Shown here one piece after another: positions 25,937-35,361 of a DNA stretch of 64,000 nucleotides. This DNA comes from JBMNGG01 sp050949705. GTDB lineage: Bacteria > Bacillota > Thermosediminibacteria > Thermosediminibacterales > Tepidanaerobacteraceae. The stretch's first letter is position 1; each line of letters starts with the position of its first letter. The translations under genes and the position numbers were made by a program. Under the pieces are notes generated by a model. The model was not told the origin of the DNA. It was given only the letters and a program-made list of their open reading frames with translations, and made no database searches. Where the stretch lies: assembly GCA_050949705.1 (NCBI GenBank), contig JBMNGG010000008.1, positions 124,001 through 188,000 on the forward strand. The letters run 5' to 3'.

Positions 25937-26554
25937 TTGTACAGGAAGGATTATTGGATACTCATACTCACAGGGCAAGTTCTTGTGACTTTTGCAGCAG
26001 TTGCTCTACTGAATCCTGACTGTAATAAAAAAATACATATAGTTGTTGCTGGCCTCTTTTTTTACATTGCTGCATTATTATCGATTTATCTTATTCCGAG
26101 CTATGATGCAAGCACAGATAAAGAAAAAAAAATTATACATACCTTTAAGCTATTAAAACATGACTTTCAGAATCACTTACAAGTTTTATACAGTTTAATT
26201 CAGTTGAAAAAAAACAATAATGCTATAGATTATATTAATAGAATAAATAGTACAACTAAAATTATCAATCAAATATTTAATAATATAACTGATTGCCAAG
26301 CTATATGCTACTTACTTCAACTTGCTCATAATTTAAAACAAAAAAGCATTGGTTTTGATATAATAATTTCTGGCAAAAGTGGGAATTTGATAAAATATGA
26401 TTATATACAAAAAGAATTACAGAAATACTTGGTCCAATTTGATCAAGTTCAAGGAGAAAAGGAACTGAAGATGGTTTTTAATGATTCAGAGATTGAATTA
26501 GATTCCAATATTCTAGAGAAAAAAGTAATACATTGCAAAAATAGTTCTTTATAG
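25937..26554 (+). CDS. Spo0B-like membrane-anchored phosphotransferase/sensor protein
   Basis: About 205 residues. Two N-terminal membrane segments (about 5-27 and 33-53) are followed by a Spo0B-type helical hairpin with the phospho-acceptor-like motif LKHDFQNHLQVLYSLIQLKK. A poorly conserved C-terminal part has no clear ATPase motifs. It stands directly before obg, the position of spo0B in Bacillus, where Spo0B relays phosphate to Spo0A. Membrane anchoring distinguishes it from Bacillus Spo0B. TTG 25937 follows GAAGGGAG; GTG 25928 would overlap that site. Confidence 0.72.
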   Translation: MYRKDYWILILTGQVLVTFAAVALLNPDCNKKIHIVVAGLFFYIAALLSIYLIPSYDASTDKEKKIIHTFKLLKHDFQNHLQVLYSLIQLKKNNNAIDYINRINSTTKIINQIFNNITDCQAICYLLQLAHNLKQKSIGFDIIISGKSGNLIKYDYIQKELQKYLVQFDQVQGEKELKMVFNDSEIELDSNILEKKVIHCKNSSL

Positions 26555-26650
26555 TAAAATATTTGATATAACTAAATAATTGTTATTTTGTTCCTTAGTA
26601 GGGAAGTATTTAAAGTATAAGATACAAAAAAATATTTATAGGTGATGAAG

Positions 26651-27919
26651 ATGTTTATAGATAGAGCGAAAATATTTGTTAAAGCTGGAGACGGAGGAAA
26701 TGGTGTTGTAGCATTTAGAAGAGAGAAATATGTACCTCGTGGTGGCCCCAGTGGAGGCGACGGAGGGCGAGGTGGTGATGTAGTATTAGTTGTGGATTCT
26801 GGATTGTCAACTTTGATGGATTTTAAGTATAAAGTTCACTATAAAGCTAAAAGAGGTGAGCACGGTCAAGGTTCCAAAAAATATGGACGAGGCGCTGATG
26901 ACCTTTTTATAAATGTACCACCGGGAACTGTTGTAAAAGATGCTGAGACCAATGATGTTTTAGCCGATTTAGTAGAAGAAGGCCAAAGTTTTGTAGTGGT
27001 TAAAGGAGGTAGAGGTGGCAGGGGAAATGCTAAGTTTGTTTCAGCTGTTCACAGGGCACCGGATTTTGCTGAAAAAGGAGAGCCGGGAGAAGAAAAATGG
27101 ATCGTATTAGAACTTAAACTTTTGGCAGATGTTGGCCTTATAGGGTTTCCCAATGCCGGTAAATCTACATTACTTTCTAGAATGACGGCAGCTAATCCCA
27201 AAATAGCCGATTATCCATTTACAACATTATCTCCCAATCTTGGTGTAGTCGATCCTGGCTTTGGTAGTGGTGATAGTTTTGTCCTGGCAGACATACCCGG
27301 ACTTATTGAGGGAGCTCATGAAGGTCAAGGGTTAGGGCATGAGTTTCTTCGGCATGTTGAGAGGACCCGGGTGCTTATTCACGTTTTAGATATGTCAGGC
27401 ATTGAAAGAGAACCATTGGAGGCATTTCATTCAATAAATAATGAATTGGTAAAATACAGTGAAAGGCTATTAGAAAAGCCCCAAGTGGTAGCAGCTAATA
27501 AAATGGATTTACCCCAATCCCAGGAAAACTATAACGAAATTAAACCGTTACTTGAAAGAGAAGGATATTTCGTTATACCTGTTTCGGGAGCCACGGGGAA
27601 AGGAATAAAAGAACTCACTTACTATGTGGGTGATATGCTTAAAAAAATACCTAAGCAACCCAAGATAGAACACATCAAGGAGTATAAGCTAGTAGAGGAA
27701 GAGCCTTTTGTAATAAAAAGAGAAGGCCAAATATATCATGTTTCAGGTAGAAGGATTGAAAGACTTGTTGCTATGACAGATATGGAAAATGAATCAGCTG
27801 TTAAACGTTTACAACGTGTTTTTAAAAAAATGGGTCTTGATGATGAATTAAAAGCTAATGGAATAAAACCGGGAGATACAGTAATAATTGGTGAGAGTGA
27901 ATTCTATTACAAAGAGTAG
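26651..27919 (+). CDS. obg: GTPase Obg (CgtA)
   Basis: A 422-residue GTPase. The glycine-rich Obg fold (FVKAGDGGNGVVAFRREKYV) is at the N-terminus. The G domain has GFPNAGKSTLL, DIPGLIEGAHEG and ANKMDLP, and the C-terminal OCT domain is present. It functions in 50S assembly and the stringent/sporulation response. ATG 26651 gives the family-standard start MFIDRAKIFVKAG; the GTG and ATG a few codons earlier overlap the ribosome binding site AGGTGAT. Confidence 0.96.
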   Translation: MFIDRAKIFVKAGDGGNGVVAFRREKYVPRGGPSGGDGGRGGDVVLVVDSGLSTLMDFKYKVHYKAKRGEHGQGSKKYGRGADDLFINVPPGTVVKDAETNDVLADLVEEGQSFVVVKGGRGGRGNAKFVSAVHRAPDFAEKGEPGEEKWIVLELKLLADVGLIGFPNAGKSTLLSRMTAANPKIADYPFTTLSPNLGVVDPGFGSGDSFVLADIPGLIEGAHEGQGLGHEFLRHVERTRVLIHVLDMSGIEREPLEAFHSINNELVKYSERLLEKPQVVAANKMDLPQSQENYNEIKPLLEREGYFVIPVSGATGKGIKELTYYVGDMLKKIPKQPKIEHIKEYKLVEEEPFVIKREGQIYHVSGRRIERLVAMTDMENESAVKRLQRVFKKMGLDDELKANGIKPGDTVIIGESEFYYKE

Positions 27920-28016
27920 CTTTTTGAGTATTTAGCCAAAATCTTGTGATTGAAAGCTATATATTAAGTATGGTATAATTTTTTGTAATTTAGAGATGTA
28001 AAGGGAGGATTTTGAT

Positions 28017-28631
28017 TTGTCTAAAATTCAAAAAGTGGGGATAATGGGAGGGACTTTTGACCCTATTCATTATGGTCATCTTGTTACTGCTGAGGCAGCT
28101 AGAACCCACTTTAACCTTGATAAAGTTATATTTACACCTACAGGCAATCCACCCCACAAAAAAGGATATGAAGTTACACCGGCCGAGGAGAGATATATGA
28201 TGACTGTATTGGCTGTTAACGATAATCCTTTTTTTTATGTATCAAGAATGGAGATTGAGAGACCAGGTTTTTCATACACGGTTGATACCCTTGAACAGTT
28301 CTATCATGAGCATGGTCAAAATACTGAACTTTTTTTCATAAGTGGTGCGGATGCAGTTTTAGATATATTAACATGGAAAGATGTGGATAGAGTACTAGAT
28401 TTCTGTACTTTTATTGCTGCAACTAGACCTAGATATCCTACGGACAAGCTTAACCGAAAACTGTCCCAAATAAAACAGTTATATGGGCATGAAGTATATC
28501 CAATGGAGGTTACAGGTCTGGATATTTCCTCTACAGATATACGAAGAAGGGTAAAGGAAGGTCATTCAATAAAATACCTTCTTCCTACAGGTGTGGAAAT
28601 ATATATCAAGAAAAATGGCCTATATCGTTGA
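28017..28631 (+). CDS. nadD: Nicotinate-nucleotide adenylyltransferase
   Basis: A 204-residue nucleotidyltransferase with GGTFDPIHYGHL (containing the HxGH ATP-binding motif) and the C-terminal ISSTDIRRR motif. It converts nicotinate mononucleotide to deamido-NAD in NAD synthesis. It starts with TTG after AAGGGAGG. The gene runs into yqeK. Confidence 0.94.
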   Translation: MSKIQKVGIMGGTFDPIHYGHLVTAEAARTHFNLDKVIFTPTGNPPHKKGYEVTPAEERYMMTVLAVNDNPFFYVSRMEIERPGFSYTVDTLEQFYHEHGQNTELFFISGADAVLDILTWKDVDRVLDFCTFIAATRPRYPTDKLNRKLSQIKQLYGHEVYPMEVTGLDISSTDIRRRVKEGHSIKYLLPTGVEIYIKKNGLYR

Positions 28632-28635
28632 TGCT

Positions 28636-29226
28636 ATGAAATTAACAAAAGAAATCATTAATCAATTAAAAGAGAATCTTAACAAAGAGCGGTTTTTACA
28701 TTCACAAGGTGTTATGAATACTGCCATTAAATTAGCTGATATATACGGAGTTGATGAATCAAAATCGGCAATAGCAGGTCTTCTTCATGATTGCGCAAGG
28801 GGCATGGATACTGAGAATCAGTTGAAAATGGCTGTCAGTTTTGGTATACTTTTAGATGATATTGAGAAAAGAGAAAAAGTTCTAATACATGGGCCGTTAG
28901 GTGCTGTAATAGCGAAAAAAGATTATGGTATAAATGATGAAGAAATACTTAAGGCCATAAGGATTCATACTACTGGAGATACGAATATGAGCCTTTTTGA
29001 TAAGATAATCTTTATTTCGGATTTTATCGAACCCCTGAGGTCTTTCCCGGGTGTCGATGAAATAAGAGAGAAGGCCTTTGAATCGAAAGATCTTGATGGT
29101 GCGATTATAGGTGCATTTGATTCTACAATAAGGTATGTTCTAAGTAGAGGGAGCTTATTGCATCCACGAACAATTTTAAGCAGAAATTTTATTCTCATGC
29201 AAAGGGAGAGCGAGGGAAAAGCATGA
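28636..29226 (+). CDS. yqeK: HD-domain phosphohydrolase YqeK
   Basis: About 196 residues with the HD-superfamily metal motifs: RFLHSQGV, LLHDCARG, IHTTGD and ISDFIEPLR. YqeK proteins are reported to be symmetrical Ap4A hydrolases that clear dinucleoside alarmones. It follows nadD by four bases and precedes the LCP gene with an ATGA overlap, matching the conserved nadD-yqeK-rsfS order. Several upstream in-frame ATGs exist; the one at 28636 best fits the family. Confidence 0.88.
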   Translation: MKLTKEIINQLKENLNKERFLHSQGVMNTAIKLADIYGVDESKSAIAGLLHDCARGMDTENQLKMAVSFGILLDDIEKREKVLIHGPLGAVIAKKDYGINDEEILKAIRIHTTGDTNMSLFDKIIFISDFIEPLRSFPGVDEIREKAFESKDLDGAIIGAFDSTIRYVLSRGSLLHPRTILSRNFILMQRESEGKA

Positions 29227-30398
29227 AAAGGCCTTTAAAAATACTATTATTCATTTTAATATTTATTGTTCTTTCTATGGGAAGTGGGTTTTATTATGTA
29301 GCACGTAATTTGAACGATTCTTTGGATCCTAATATAGAGTCACCATCAAGCACTGATGAGCTTGATGAACATGGTCGACAGAATATATTAGTTCTGGGAC
29401 TAGATGCTGGAACTATTGGTGCTAAAGAAGAGTACAATCGTTATCGTTCAGATACTATAATAGTAGTTAGTTTAGATAAAAAGAATAAAGATATTCATGT
29501 TTTGTCTATTCCGAGAGATACGAGGGTAAGAATTCCGGGAGTGGGAATTGATAAAATAAATGCGGCTATGGCTTATGGTGGGTCAAGCTTAGCTGTAAAA
29601 ACAGTTAGGGATTTTTTAGGTGTACCTATTCACAATTATGTAGTTGTGAAGCTGTCAAGTTTTAGAAATATTGTAGATGTTTTAGGCGGTATAGAGATGG
29701 AAATAAAGGAGGATATGAAGTACATAGATCCTTCTGTTGGTGGTGTTAGGATAAATATACCAGCAGGAAAGCAGATTTTAGATGGAGAACTTGCTGAGCA
29801 ATTTGTAAGATACAGATCCTATCCTGATGCTGACATAGGTCGGGTAAAGGCACAACAAGAGTTTATGAAAGCCTTAACCAAGACTGTTCTTAGACCTGGT
29901 ACACTGTTAAAATTGCCACAGATTATTAATGAGATTCAAAACAATGTGGAAACAGATATTCAACCTTTGGAAATGGTTAGTATCGGTAATATTGCTAGGA
30001 AGATAAAACAAGAAGATATAAAAATGCATATGGTACCAGGAGAAGGTAAATATATTTCAAACATTAGCTATTTTATACCTTATCAAGAACAATTTGATGA
30101 GCTGATAAATGAGATATTTTTTGATGAGAGTGATATAAAAGTAGCAGTATTAAACGGAAATGGTACTAAGGGTGTTGCTTCAAAAGTGGCAAATCAGCTT
30201 GAGACCCAAGGATTTAGGGTGGTTTCAATAGCCAATGCCGATAGCTTCGATTATGATACTACAACTATTATATACCCCAAAGGGAAAAAAGATGATGCGG
30301 AAAAAATTGCAAAAGTCTTTAACGAAGTCCGGATGCAGGAAGAAGATGAGAATAGCATTGAGTTTCCAACAATTATTGTCGGGAAAGATGTAAAATAA
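29223..30398 (+). CDS. LytR-CpsA-Psr (LCP) family protein with LytR_C domain
   Basis: A 391-residue bitopic protein with an N-terminal membrane segment (about 5-27) and the LCP catalytic domain (about 55-210: RYRSDTIIVVSLD, LSIPRDTRV, DKINAAMAYGG, QFVRYRSYPDADIGRVKAQQEF). The C-terminal LytR_C domain starts at about 305 (VAVLNGNGTKGVASKVANQL). LCP enzymes attach secondary polymers such as teichoic acids to peptidoglycan outside the cell. The domain pair between yqeK and rsfS is common in Clostridia. Confidence 0.9.
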   Translation: MKRPLKILLFILIFIVLSMGSGFYYVARNLNDSLDPNIESPSSTDELDEHGRQNILVLGLDAGTIGAKEEYNRYRSDTIIVVSLDKKNKDIHVLSIPRDTRVRIPGVGIDKINAAMAYGGSSLAVKTVRDFLGVPIHNYVVVKLSSFRNIVDVLGGIEMEIKEDMKYIDPSVGGVRINIPAGKQILDGELAEQFVRYRSYPDADIGRVKAQQEFMKALTKTVLRPGTLLKLPQIINEIQNNVETDIQPLEMVSIGNIARKIKQEDIKMHMVPGEGKYISNISYFIPYQEQFDELINEIFFDESDIKVAVLNGNGTKGVASKVANQLETQGFRVVSIANADSFDYDTTTIIYPKGKKDDAEKIAKVFNEVRMQEEDENSIEFPTIIVGKDVK

Positions 30399-30415
30399 TT
30401 AATGGAGGGAAATGG

Positions 30416-30820
30416 ATGATAAAAGACCCTAAAACGTGTGCTCTAATGGCAGCCAATATATTAGAAGAAAAAAAGGGTCAAGATGTTTTAATACTTGATA
30501 TTACTTCAGCAGCGGTATTTGCGGATTATTTTGTTATAGCCACTGGCATATCACCAATTCATGTTCAGGCGTTGGCTGATGAGGTGGAGAAAAAGCTGCG
30601 GGAAGAAGGTTATATACTTAGAAGTAAGGAAGGCTACAAAGATAGTCATTGGATTTTGATGGATTATTATGATGTAATAGTGCATATATTTGGTCGGGCT
30701 GAAAGAGATTATTATATGCTGGAGCGGCTTTGGTCTGATGCAAAACAAATTACATCAGCAACAAATAGTGTTGACACTCAAAAAGACTTGAAATATAATG
30801 ATAAAGAAAACTTAACATAG
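30416..30820 (+). CDS. rsfS: Ribosomal silencing factor RsfS
   Basis: A 134-residue RsfS (Iojap) protein with VFADYFVIATGISPIHVQALADEV and GYKDSHWILMDYYDVIVHIF. It binds L14 and blocks subunit joining when nutrients are scarce. The C-terminal 20 residues are an unconserved polar tail. It follows the LCP gene closely. Confidence 0.94.
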   Translation: MIKDPKTCALMAANILEEKKGQDVLILDITSAAVFADYFVIATGISPIHVQALADEVEKKLREEGYILRSKEGYKDSHWILMDYYDVIVHIFGRAERDYYMLERLWSDAKQITSATNSVDTQKDLKYNDKENLT

Positions 30821-30839
30821 TTTAAATTTATAAATTTTT

Positions 30840-31050
30840 AAAAAGGAGTAGTAAAGGGTCTTACTCTACCCAGAGATTCGGAGTTTTGGTGGAAGTCCGA
30901 AAGAGCAAACCCTTGAACTCGCCTTTGCTTACTTTTGCCGACAGGCGTTAAAATGTCTAAGTTGGGCCTTTTTGGCCAATTAGGGTGGTACCGCGAGAAA
31001 AGGCCTCTCGTCCCTAACAGGGATGAGAGGCCTTTAATAATTTTTACACT
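30840..31050 (+). promoter_or_regulatory. T-box leader of leuS (leucine)
   Basis: The conserved T-box sequence AGGGTGGTACCGCG lies at 30982-30995. It is followed by a terminator hairpin (AGGCCTCTCGTCCCT with AGGGATGAGAGGCCT, 31001-31033) and a T-rich run. Upstream stem I carries an AGTA-type motif and a GAA-CTC specifier loop, with CTC (Leu) at 30918-30920. Uncharged tRNA-Leu binding would favour the antiterminator and leuS expression. Confidence 0.92.
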
Positions 31051-31070
31051 CTTAGAGGAGGGCATTTATA

Positions 31071-33518
31071 TTGAAATACGACTTTATAGCAATCGAAAAG
31101 AAATGGCAAAAAAAATGGGAAGAGGATGGTATTTATAAAACCCATGAGGACGAAAAAAAACCTAAATACTATTGTCTGGAGATGTTTCCTTATCCATCGG
31201 GTAATCTTCATATGGGTCATGTTAGAAACTATTCCATAGGGGATGTTATAGCTCGTTTTAAAAGGATGAACGGTTTTAATGTCCTATATCCAATGGGTTG
31301 GGATGCCTTTGGCCTTCCTGCAGAAAATGCTGCAATACAGCGTGGAATACATCCTTCCGATTGGACATGGAGTAATATAGATAATATGAGGTCTCAGCTA
31401 AAACAGATGGGATTAAGTTATGATTGGTACAGAGAAGTGGCGACTTGTCATCCAGATTACTATAAGTGGACACAGTGGTTTTTCTTACTTTTATATAAGA
31501 GAGATTTAGCATATCGGAAAAAGGCTTCGGTGAACTGGTGTCCCTCTTGTGCAACAGTCAGAGCAAATGAACAGGTAGTCGGTGGCGTATGTGACCGCTG
31601 TAAATCTGAGGTTGTAAAAAAAGATTTGGAGCAGTGGTTTTTCAAAATCACTGATTATGCTGAAGAATTGTTAAACGATCTAGAAAAGTTGCCAGGGTGG
31701 CCTGAAAAAGTAAAAACTATGCAGGAGAACTGGATAGGACGAAGTGAAGGAGTGGAGTTTTCATTTACAACTGAAGAAAACAATGAGAAAATTCCGGTTT
31801 ACACCACGAGACCTGATACAGTCTATGGAGTTTCCTATATAGTGCTTGCACCAGAACATCCGTTGGTAGAGAAGCTTTCAGCAGGAACTGAACATGAAAA
31901 TGCTGTAAAAGAATTTAAGAAAAGAATGGAAAAATACAATGATATTACAAGAACTTCAACTGATACTGAAAAAGAAGGTATGTTTATCGGTGCATATGCG
32001 GTAAACCCCATGAATGGAGAAAAAGTACCCATTTGGATAGCAAACTACGTGCTATTGAGTTATGGTACAGGTGCGGTTATGGGAGTTCCAGCACATGATC
32101 AGAGAGACTTTGAATTTGCAAAAAAATATGATTTACCCATTAAAGCAGTTATTACACCGAAAGATAATGTATTAGTTTCAGAAGAAATGACAGAGGCCTA
32201 TGTTGATGAAGGAATATTGATAAATTCCGATAGATTTAATGGCATGAACAATGTCCAGGCTATACAAGCTATAGGGCAATATATGGAAAATCAAGGTATA
32301 GGAGAGTTTAAAGTTAATTATAAACTTAGGGATTGGTTAATTTCTCGGCAGCGATACTGGGGAGCTCCAATACCAATGGTTTATTGTAATAACTGTGGTA
32401 TAGTTCCCGTTCCAGAAGAGGATTTGCCGGTTATATTGCCTAAAGATATAGAGTTCAATCCCAGAGGCACTTCACCTCTTCTAGAGAGTGAAGAATTCCT
32501 AAACACAACATGTCCTAAATGCCATGGACCGGCCCGTAGGGAAACAGATACTATGGATACTTTTATGTGTTCATCTTGGTATTTCTACAGATATACCGAT
32601 GCCAGGAATAATGAGTCTGTTTTTGATCGTAAAAAAGTCAATTATTGGATGCCGGTAGACCAGTATATAGGTGGAGTAGAGCATGCCATTTTGCACTTAA
32701 TGTATTCCAGGTTCTTTAATAAAGTTGCAAGAGATGCAGGTTTGGTAAAAGTTGATGAACCTTTCAAGAACCTGCTTACACAAGGTATGGTATTAAAAGA
32801 TGGGGTAAAAATGTCAAAATCTCTTGGCAATACCGTGAGCCCTGAGGATATTATTGATAAATACGGTGCTGATACAGCTCGATTATTTATACTGTTTGCT
32901 GCTCCGCCAGATAGAGACCTTGAATGGAGCGATCAGGGAGTTGAAGGATGTTTTCGTTTCATTCAGAGAGTATGGAGGCTAGTATTAGAGCTATCTGATA
33001 AGCTAAACGAAGAAATAGATTCTGGCAAAAAGGATCAAGATATACGTCGGCTTACTCATAAAACTATAAAAAAAGTGACAGAAGATGTTAGTGATAGGTT
33101 TAATTTTAACACAGCTATCAGTGCGATCATGGAAATGGTAAATGGATTAAACAGTAATAAAGATGGCCTATCAAAGGCAGTTATTAAGGAAGCTATGGAA
33201 AACCTACTTTTGCTTTTAGCTCCATTTGCCCCTCATATAACAGAAGAACTTTGGCATAATATTGGTCACAAACAAAGTATCCACAAAATGCCATGGCCTA
33301 AATACGATCCTGAAGTTCTTACAGAAGAAGAAGTAGAAATCGTAGTGCAGATTAATGGAAAAGTAAGGGGCAGATTAACTATATCAGCTAATGCTACTCA
33401 AGAAGAAATGAAAGAAGCGGCTCTAAGGGAGTCGGAGGGTCTACCCCAGTTAAAAGGTAAAGAAATAGTTAAGGTGATTACGGTACCGAAGAAACTGGTA
33501 AACATAGTGGTGAAATAA
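31071..33518 (+). CDS. leuS: Leucyl-tRNA synthetase
   Basis: An 815-residue class I synthetase. It has the HIGH-type motif (PYPSGNLHMGHVRNY), a zinc-like insert (CPSCATVRANEQVVGGVCDRC), the CP1 editing domain (TTRPDTVYGVSYIVLAPEHP), the KMSKS motif (KMSKSLGN) and the C-terminal anticodon-binding domain. TTG start after AGAGGAGGG. It is regulated by the upstream T-box and ended by a terminator. Confidence 0.97.
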   Translation: MKYDFIAIEKKWQKKWEEDGIYKTHEDEKKPKYYCLEMFPYPSGNLHMGHVRNYSIGDVIARFKRMNGFNVLYPMGWDAFGLPAENAAIQRGIHPSDWTWSNIDNMRSQLKQMGLSYDWYREVATCHPDYYKWTQWFFLLLYKRDLAYRKKASVNWCPSCATVRANEQVVGGVCDRCKSEVVKKDLEQWFFKITDYAEELLNDLEKLPGWPEKVKTMQENWIGRSEGVEFSFTTEENNEKIPVYTTRPDTVYGVSYIVLAPEHPLVEKLSAGTEHENAVKEFKKRMEKYNDITRTSTDTEKEGMFIGAYAVNPMNGEKVPIWIANYVLLSYGTGAVMGVPAHDQRDFEFAKKYDLPIKAVITPKDNVLVSEEMTEAYVDEGILINSDRFNGMNNVQAIQAIGQYMENQGIGEFKVNYKLRDWLISRQRYWGAPIPMVYCNNCGIVPVPEEDLPVILPKDIEFNPRGTSPLLESEEFLNTTCPKCHGPARRETDTMDTFMCSSWYFYRYTDARNNESVFDRKKVNYWMPVDQYIGGVEHAILHLMYSRFFNKVARDAGLVKVDEPFKNLLTQGMVLKDGVKMSKSLGNTVSPEDIIDKYGADTARLFILFAAPPDRDLEWSDQGVEGCFRFIQRVWRLVLELSDKLNEEIDSGKKDQDIRRLTHKTIKKVTEDVSDRFNFNTAISAIMEMVNGLNSNKDGLSKAVIKEAMENLLLLLAPFAPHITEELWHNIGHKQSIHKMPWPKYDPEVLTEEEVEIVVQINGKVRGRLTISANATQEEMKEAALRESEGLPQLKGKEIVKVITVPKKLVNIVVK

Positions 33519-33526
33519 ATAAATAG

Positions 33527-33578
33527 GAAGTTCATTGATTTATGCTAATTAATAGCAAATCAATGAACTTCTTTTTTT
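33527..33578 (+). terminator. Terminator after leuS
   Basis: GAAGTTCATTGATT pairs exactly with AATCAATGAACTTC, with further TGCTA/TAGCA pairing inside, followed by seven T residues. Confidence 0.9.
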
Positions 33579-33629
33579 GTATGAATTAAGGGTCTTGATA
33601 AGAAGAAGAGCCACAAAGATGTATATCCC

Positions 33630-33658
33630 TTGTCATCAAAAGTAAAGTAGGGTAAAAT
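33630..33658 (+). promoter_or_regulatory. Sigma-A-type promoter of sufC
   Basis: TTGTCA (33630-33635), an exact 17-base spacer and TAAAAT (33653-33658), about 60 bases before the sufC start. Confidence 0.65.
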
Positions 33659-33719
33659 GTTGATGATACATGCGTAATACATTTAACGCTAAAAAATGTC
33701 CGAAAAGAGGATGAGTTTG

Positions 33720-34457
33720 ATGTTAAAGTTAGATTCTATTAACCTTACGATGACAAATGGTACTGAAAGTGTTAATATCCTTAGAGGCATAGACTTAGAG
33801 TTGCAAGAAAATAAGTTTTATGCCTTAACTGGCCCAAATGGCGGAGGGAAAACTTCGCTAGCTAAAGTGATAATGGGTATTTATAAAAATAACGAAGGAA
33901 GAGTCTTCCTTGATGATATGGACATTACTGATTTTGATATTACAGAGAGGGCGAAACTAGGAATTAGCTATGCCTTTCAAAATCCTCCGAGATTCAAAGG
34001 TATGAAGATAAAAGACCTTCTTAAAATATCTTCTGATGAAAATTCTCTAAGAGCTAGACTGCGGGCTGTTGGGTTATGTCCTCAGGATTATCTAAACAGA
34101 GAGTGTGATTCAAGTCTTTCTGGTGGTGAGATGAAAAGAATTGAACTAGCCTCAGTTTTATCACGGACCTCTAAAGTAATTATTTATGATGAGCCCGAGG
34201 CTGGAGTTGATTTATGGAGTTTTGAAAGCTTATTAAAGCTAATAAGAAATTATCATGAAAGAGGGAATGTTACCAGCATAATAATAACACACCATGAAAG
34301 GGTTCTCTCTTTGGCAGATGAAATAATCCTAATAGCTGATGGTCAAATAGCTTTAAGGGGAACTAAGGAAAAGATCTTACCTATAATACAAAAGGATTCA
34401 AAATGCTGTTGGCAAGCAAACTGTGGAGGTAATAATGATGAAATTGAATGCTATTGA
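33720..34457 (+). CDS. sufC: Fe-S cluster assembly ATPase SufC
   Basis: About 245 residues, ABC ATPase of the SufC type. Walker A is GPNGGGKTSL, the ABC signature is SLSGGEMKRIEL, Walker B is VIIYDEPEAGVDL, and the H-loop is IIITHH. It powers iron-sulphur cluster assembly by the SufB-like protein encoded next, which it overlaps by 23 bases. ATG 33720 has GAGG upstream. It contains a CCWQANCGG cysteine cluster at the C-terminus that is unusual for SufC. Only one SufB/D partner is present, as in minimal SUF systems. Confidence 0.88.
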   Translation: MLKLDSINLTMTNGTESVNILRGIDLELQENKFYALTGPNGGGKTSLAKVIMGIYKNNEGRVFLDDMDITDFDITERAKLGISYAFQNPPRFKGMKIKDLLKISSDENSLRARLRAVGLCPQDYLNRECDSSLSGGEMKRIELASVLSRTSKVIIYDEPEAGVDLWSFESLLKLIRNYHERGNVTSIIITHHERVLSLADEIILIADGQIALRGTKEKILPIIQKDSKCCWQANCGGNNDEIECY

Positions 34458-35361
34458 AAGCGAACTACTAAAAAATATAGCGGACTTGCACAAAATACCG
34501 ACAGGAGCATTTAATCTAAGAAAAGATGGGGAAGGCGTCGAGCGTCATTCTTCTCATAATATTCAAGTTAGAGCAAAATCGGACAAACCGGGTATTGATG
34601 TTATTGTAGCTCCTGGCACGAAAAATGAAGCTGTTCATATTCCTGTTATGATAACATTGTCTGGAGTTATAGATGTTGTTTATAACACCATCATAATAGG
34701 TGAAGGGGCTGATGTTACAGTCATCGCAGGCTGTGGTATTCACAATTCAGGTTCAGAAAAATCTCAACATGATGGTATACATGAAATTATCGTCAAGAAG
34801 AATGCTCACATGAAGTATATAGAAAAACACTATGGCGAAGGTGAAGGAACTGGCAAAAAAGTGCTAAATCCAAAAACATTGCTTACTATGGAGGAAAACT
34901 CCATAGTTGAAATGGAACTTGTGCAGATAAAAGGTGTTGATAGCACAATTAGAGATACGAAGGCTAAACTAGCTGCAGGTGCTAGTTTAATTGTTACTGA
35001 GCGGCTTTTAACACATGGAAACCAAGAGGCAGTATCGGATATGATTATAGAGCTGGATGGAAAAGGAGCAAATGCCCAGGTGATTTCTCGTTCTGTGGCT
35101 AAAGATAATTCTAAACAAACTTTCCGGCCAGTTGTTATAGCGAGGGCTGATAGTAAAGGACATGTAGAATGTGATTCCATAATAATGGATCATGGAAAGA
35201 TAAGCTCAACACCTGCTATTGCTGCAGAACATCCGGATGCTCAGCTGACCCATGAGGCAGCTATAGGAAGAATAGCCGAAGAACAGCTTATAAAGCTTAT
35301 GACTCTTGGTCTTTCTGCAGCAGAAGCAGAAGATATTATATTGCGAGGTTTTCTTGAATGA
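34435..35361 (+). CDS. sufB: SufB/SufD-family scaffold protein (minimal SUF system)
   Basis: About 308 residues, compared with about 470 for classical SufB. It contains the SufBD right-handed beta-helix core with ECDSIIMDHGKISSTPAIAAEHPDAQLTHEAAIGRI, which is the conserved cluster-binding and dimerisation region (Cys, His, Glu). The N-terminal extension of full-length SufB is absent. With SufC it would form a two-protein system of the kind found in archaea and many Clostridia. The start overlaps sufC and follows GGAGG. No sufS, sufU or sufD is nearby. Confidence 0.86.
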   Translation: MMKLNAIESELLKNIADLHKIPTGAFNLRKDGEGVERHSSHNIQVRAKSDKPGIDVIVAPGTKNEAVHIPVMITLSGVIDVVYNTIIIGEGADVTVIAGCGIHNSGSEKSQHDGIHEIIVKKNAHMKYIEKHYGEGEGTGKKVLNPKTLLTMEENSIVEMELVQIKGVDSTIRDTKAKLAAGASLIVTERLLTHGNQEAVSDMIIELDGKGANAQVISRSVAKDNSKQTFRPVVIARADSKGHVECDSIIMDHGKISSTPAIAAEHPDAQLTHEAAIGRIAEEQLIKLMTLGLSAAEAEDIILRGFLE

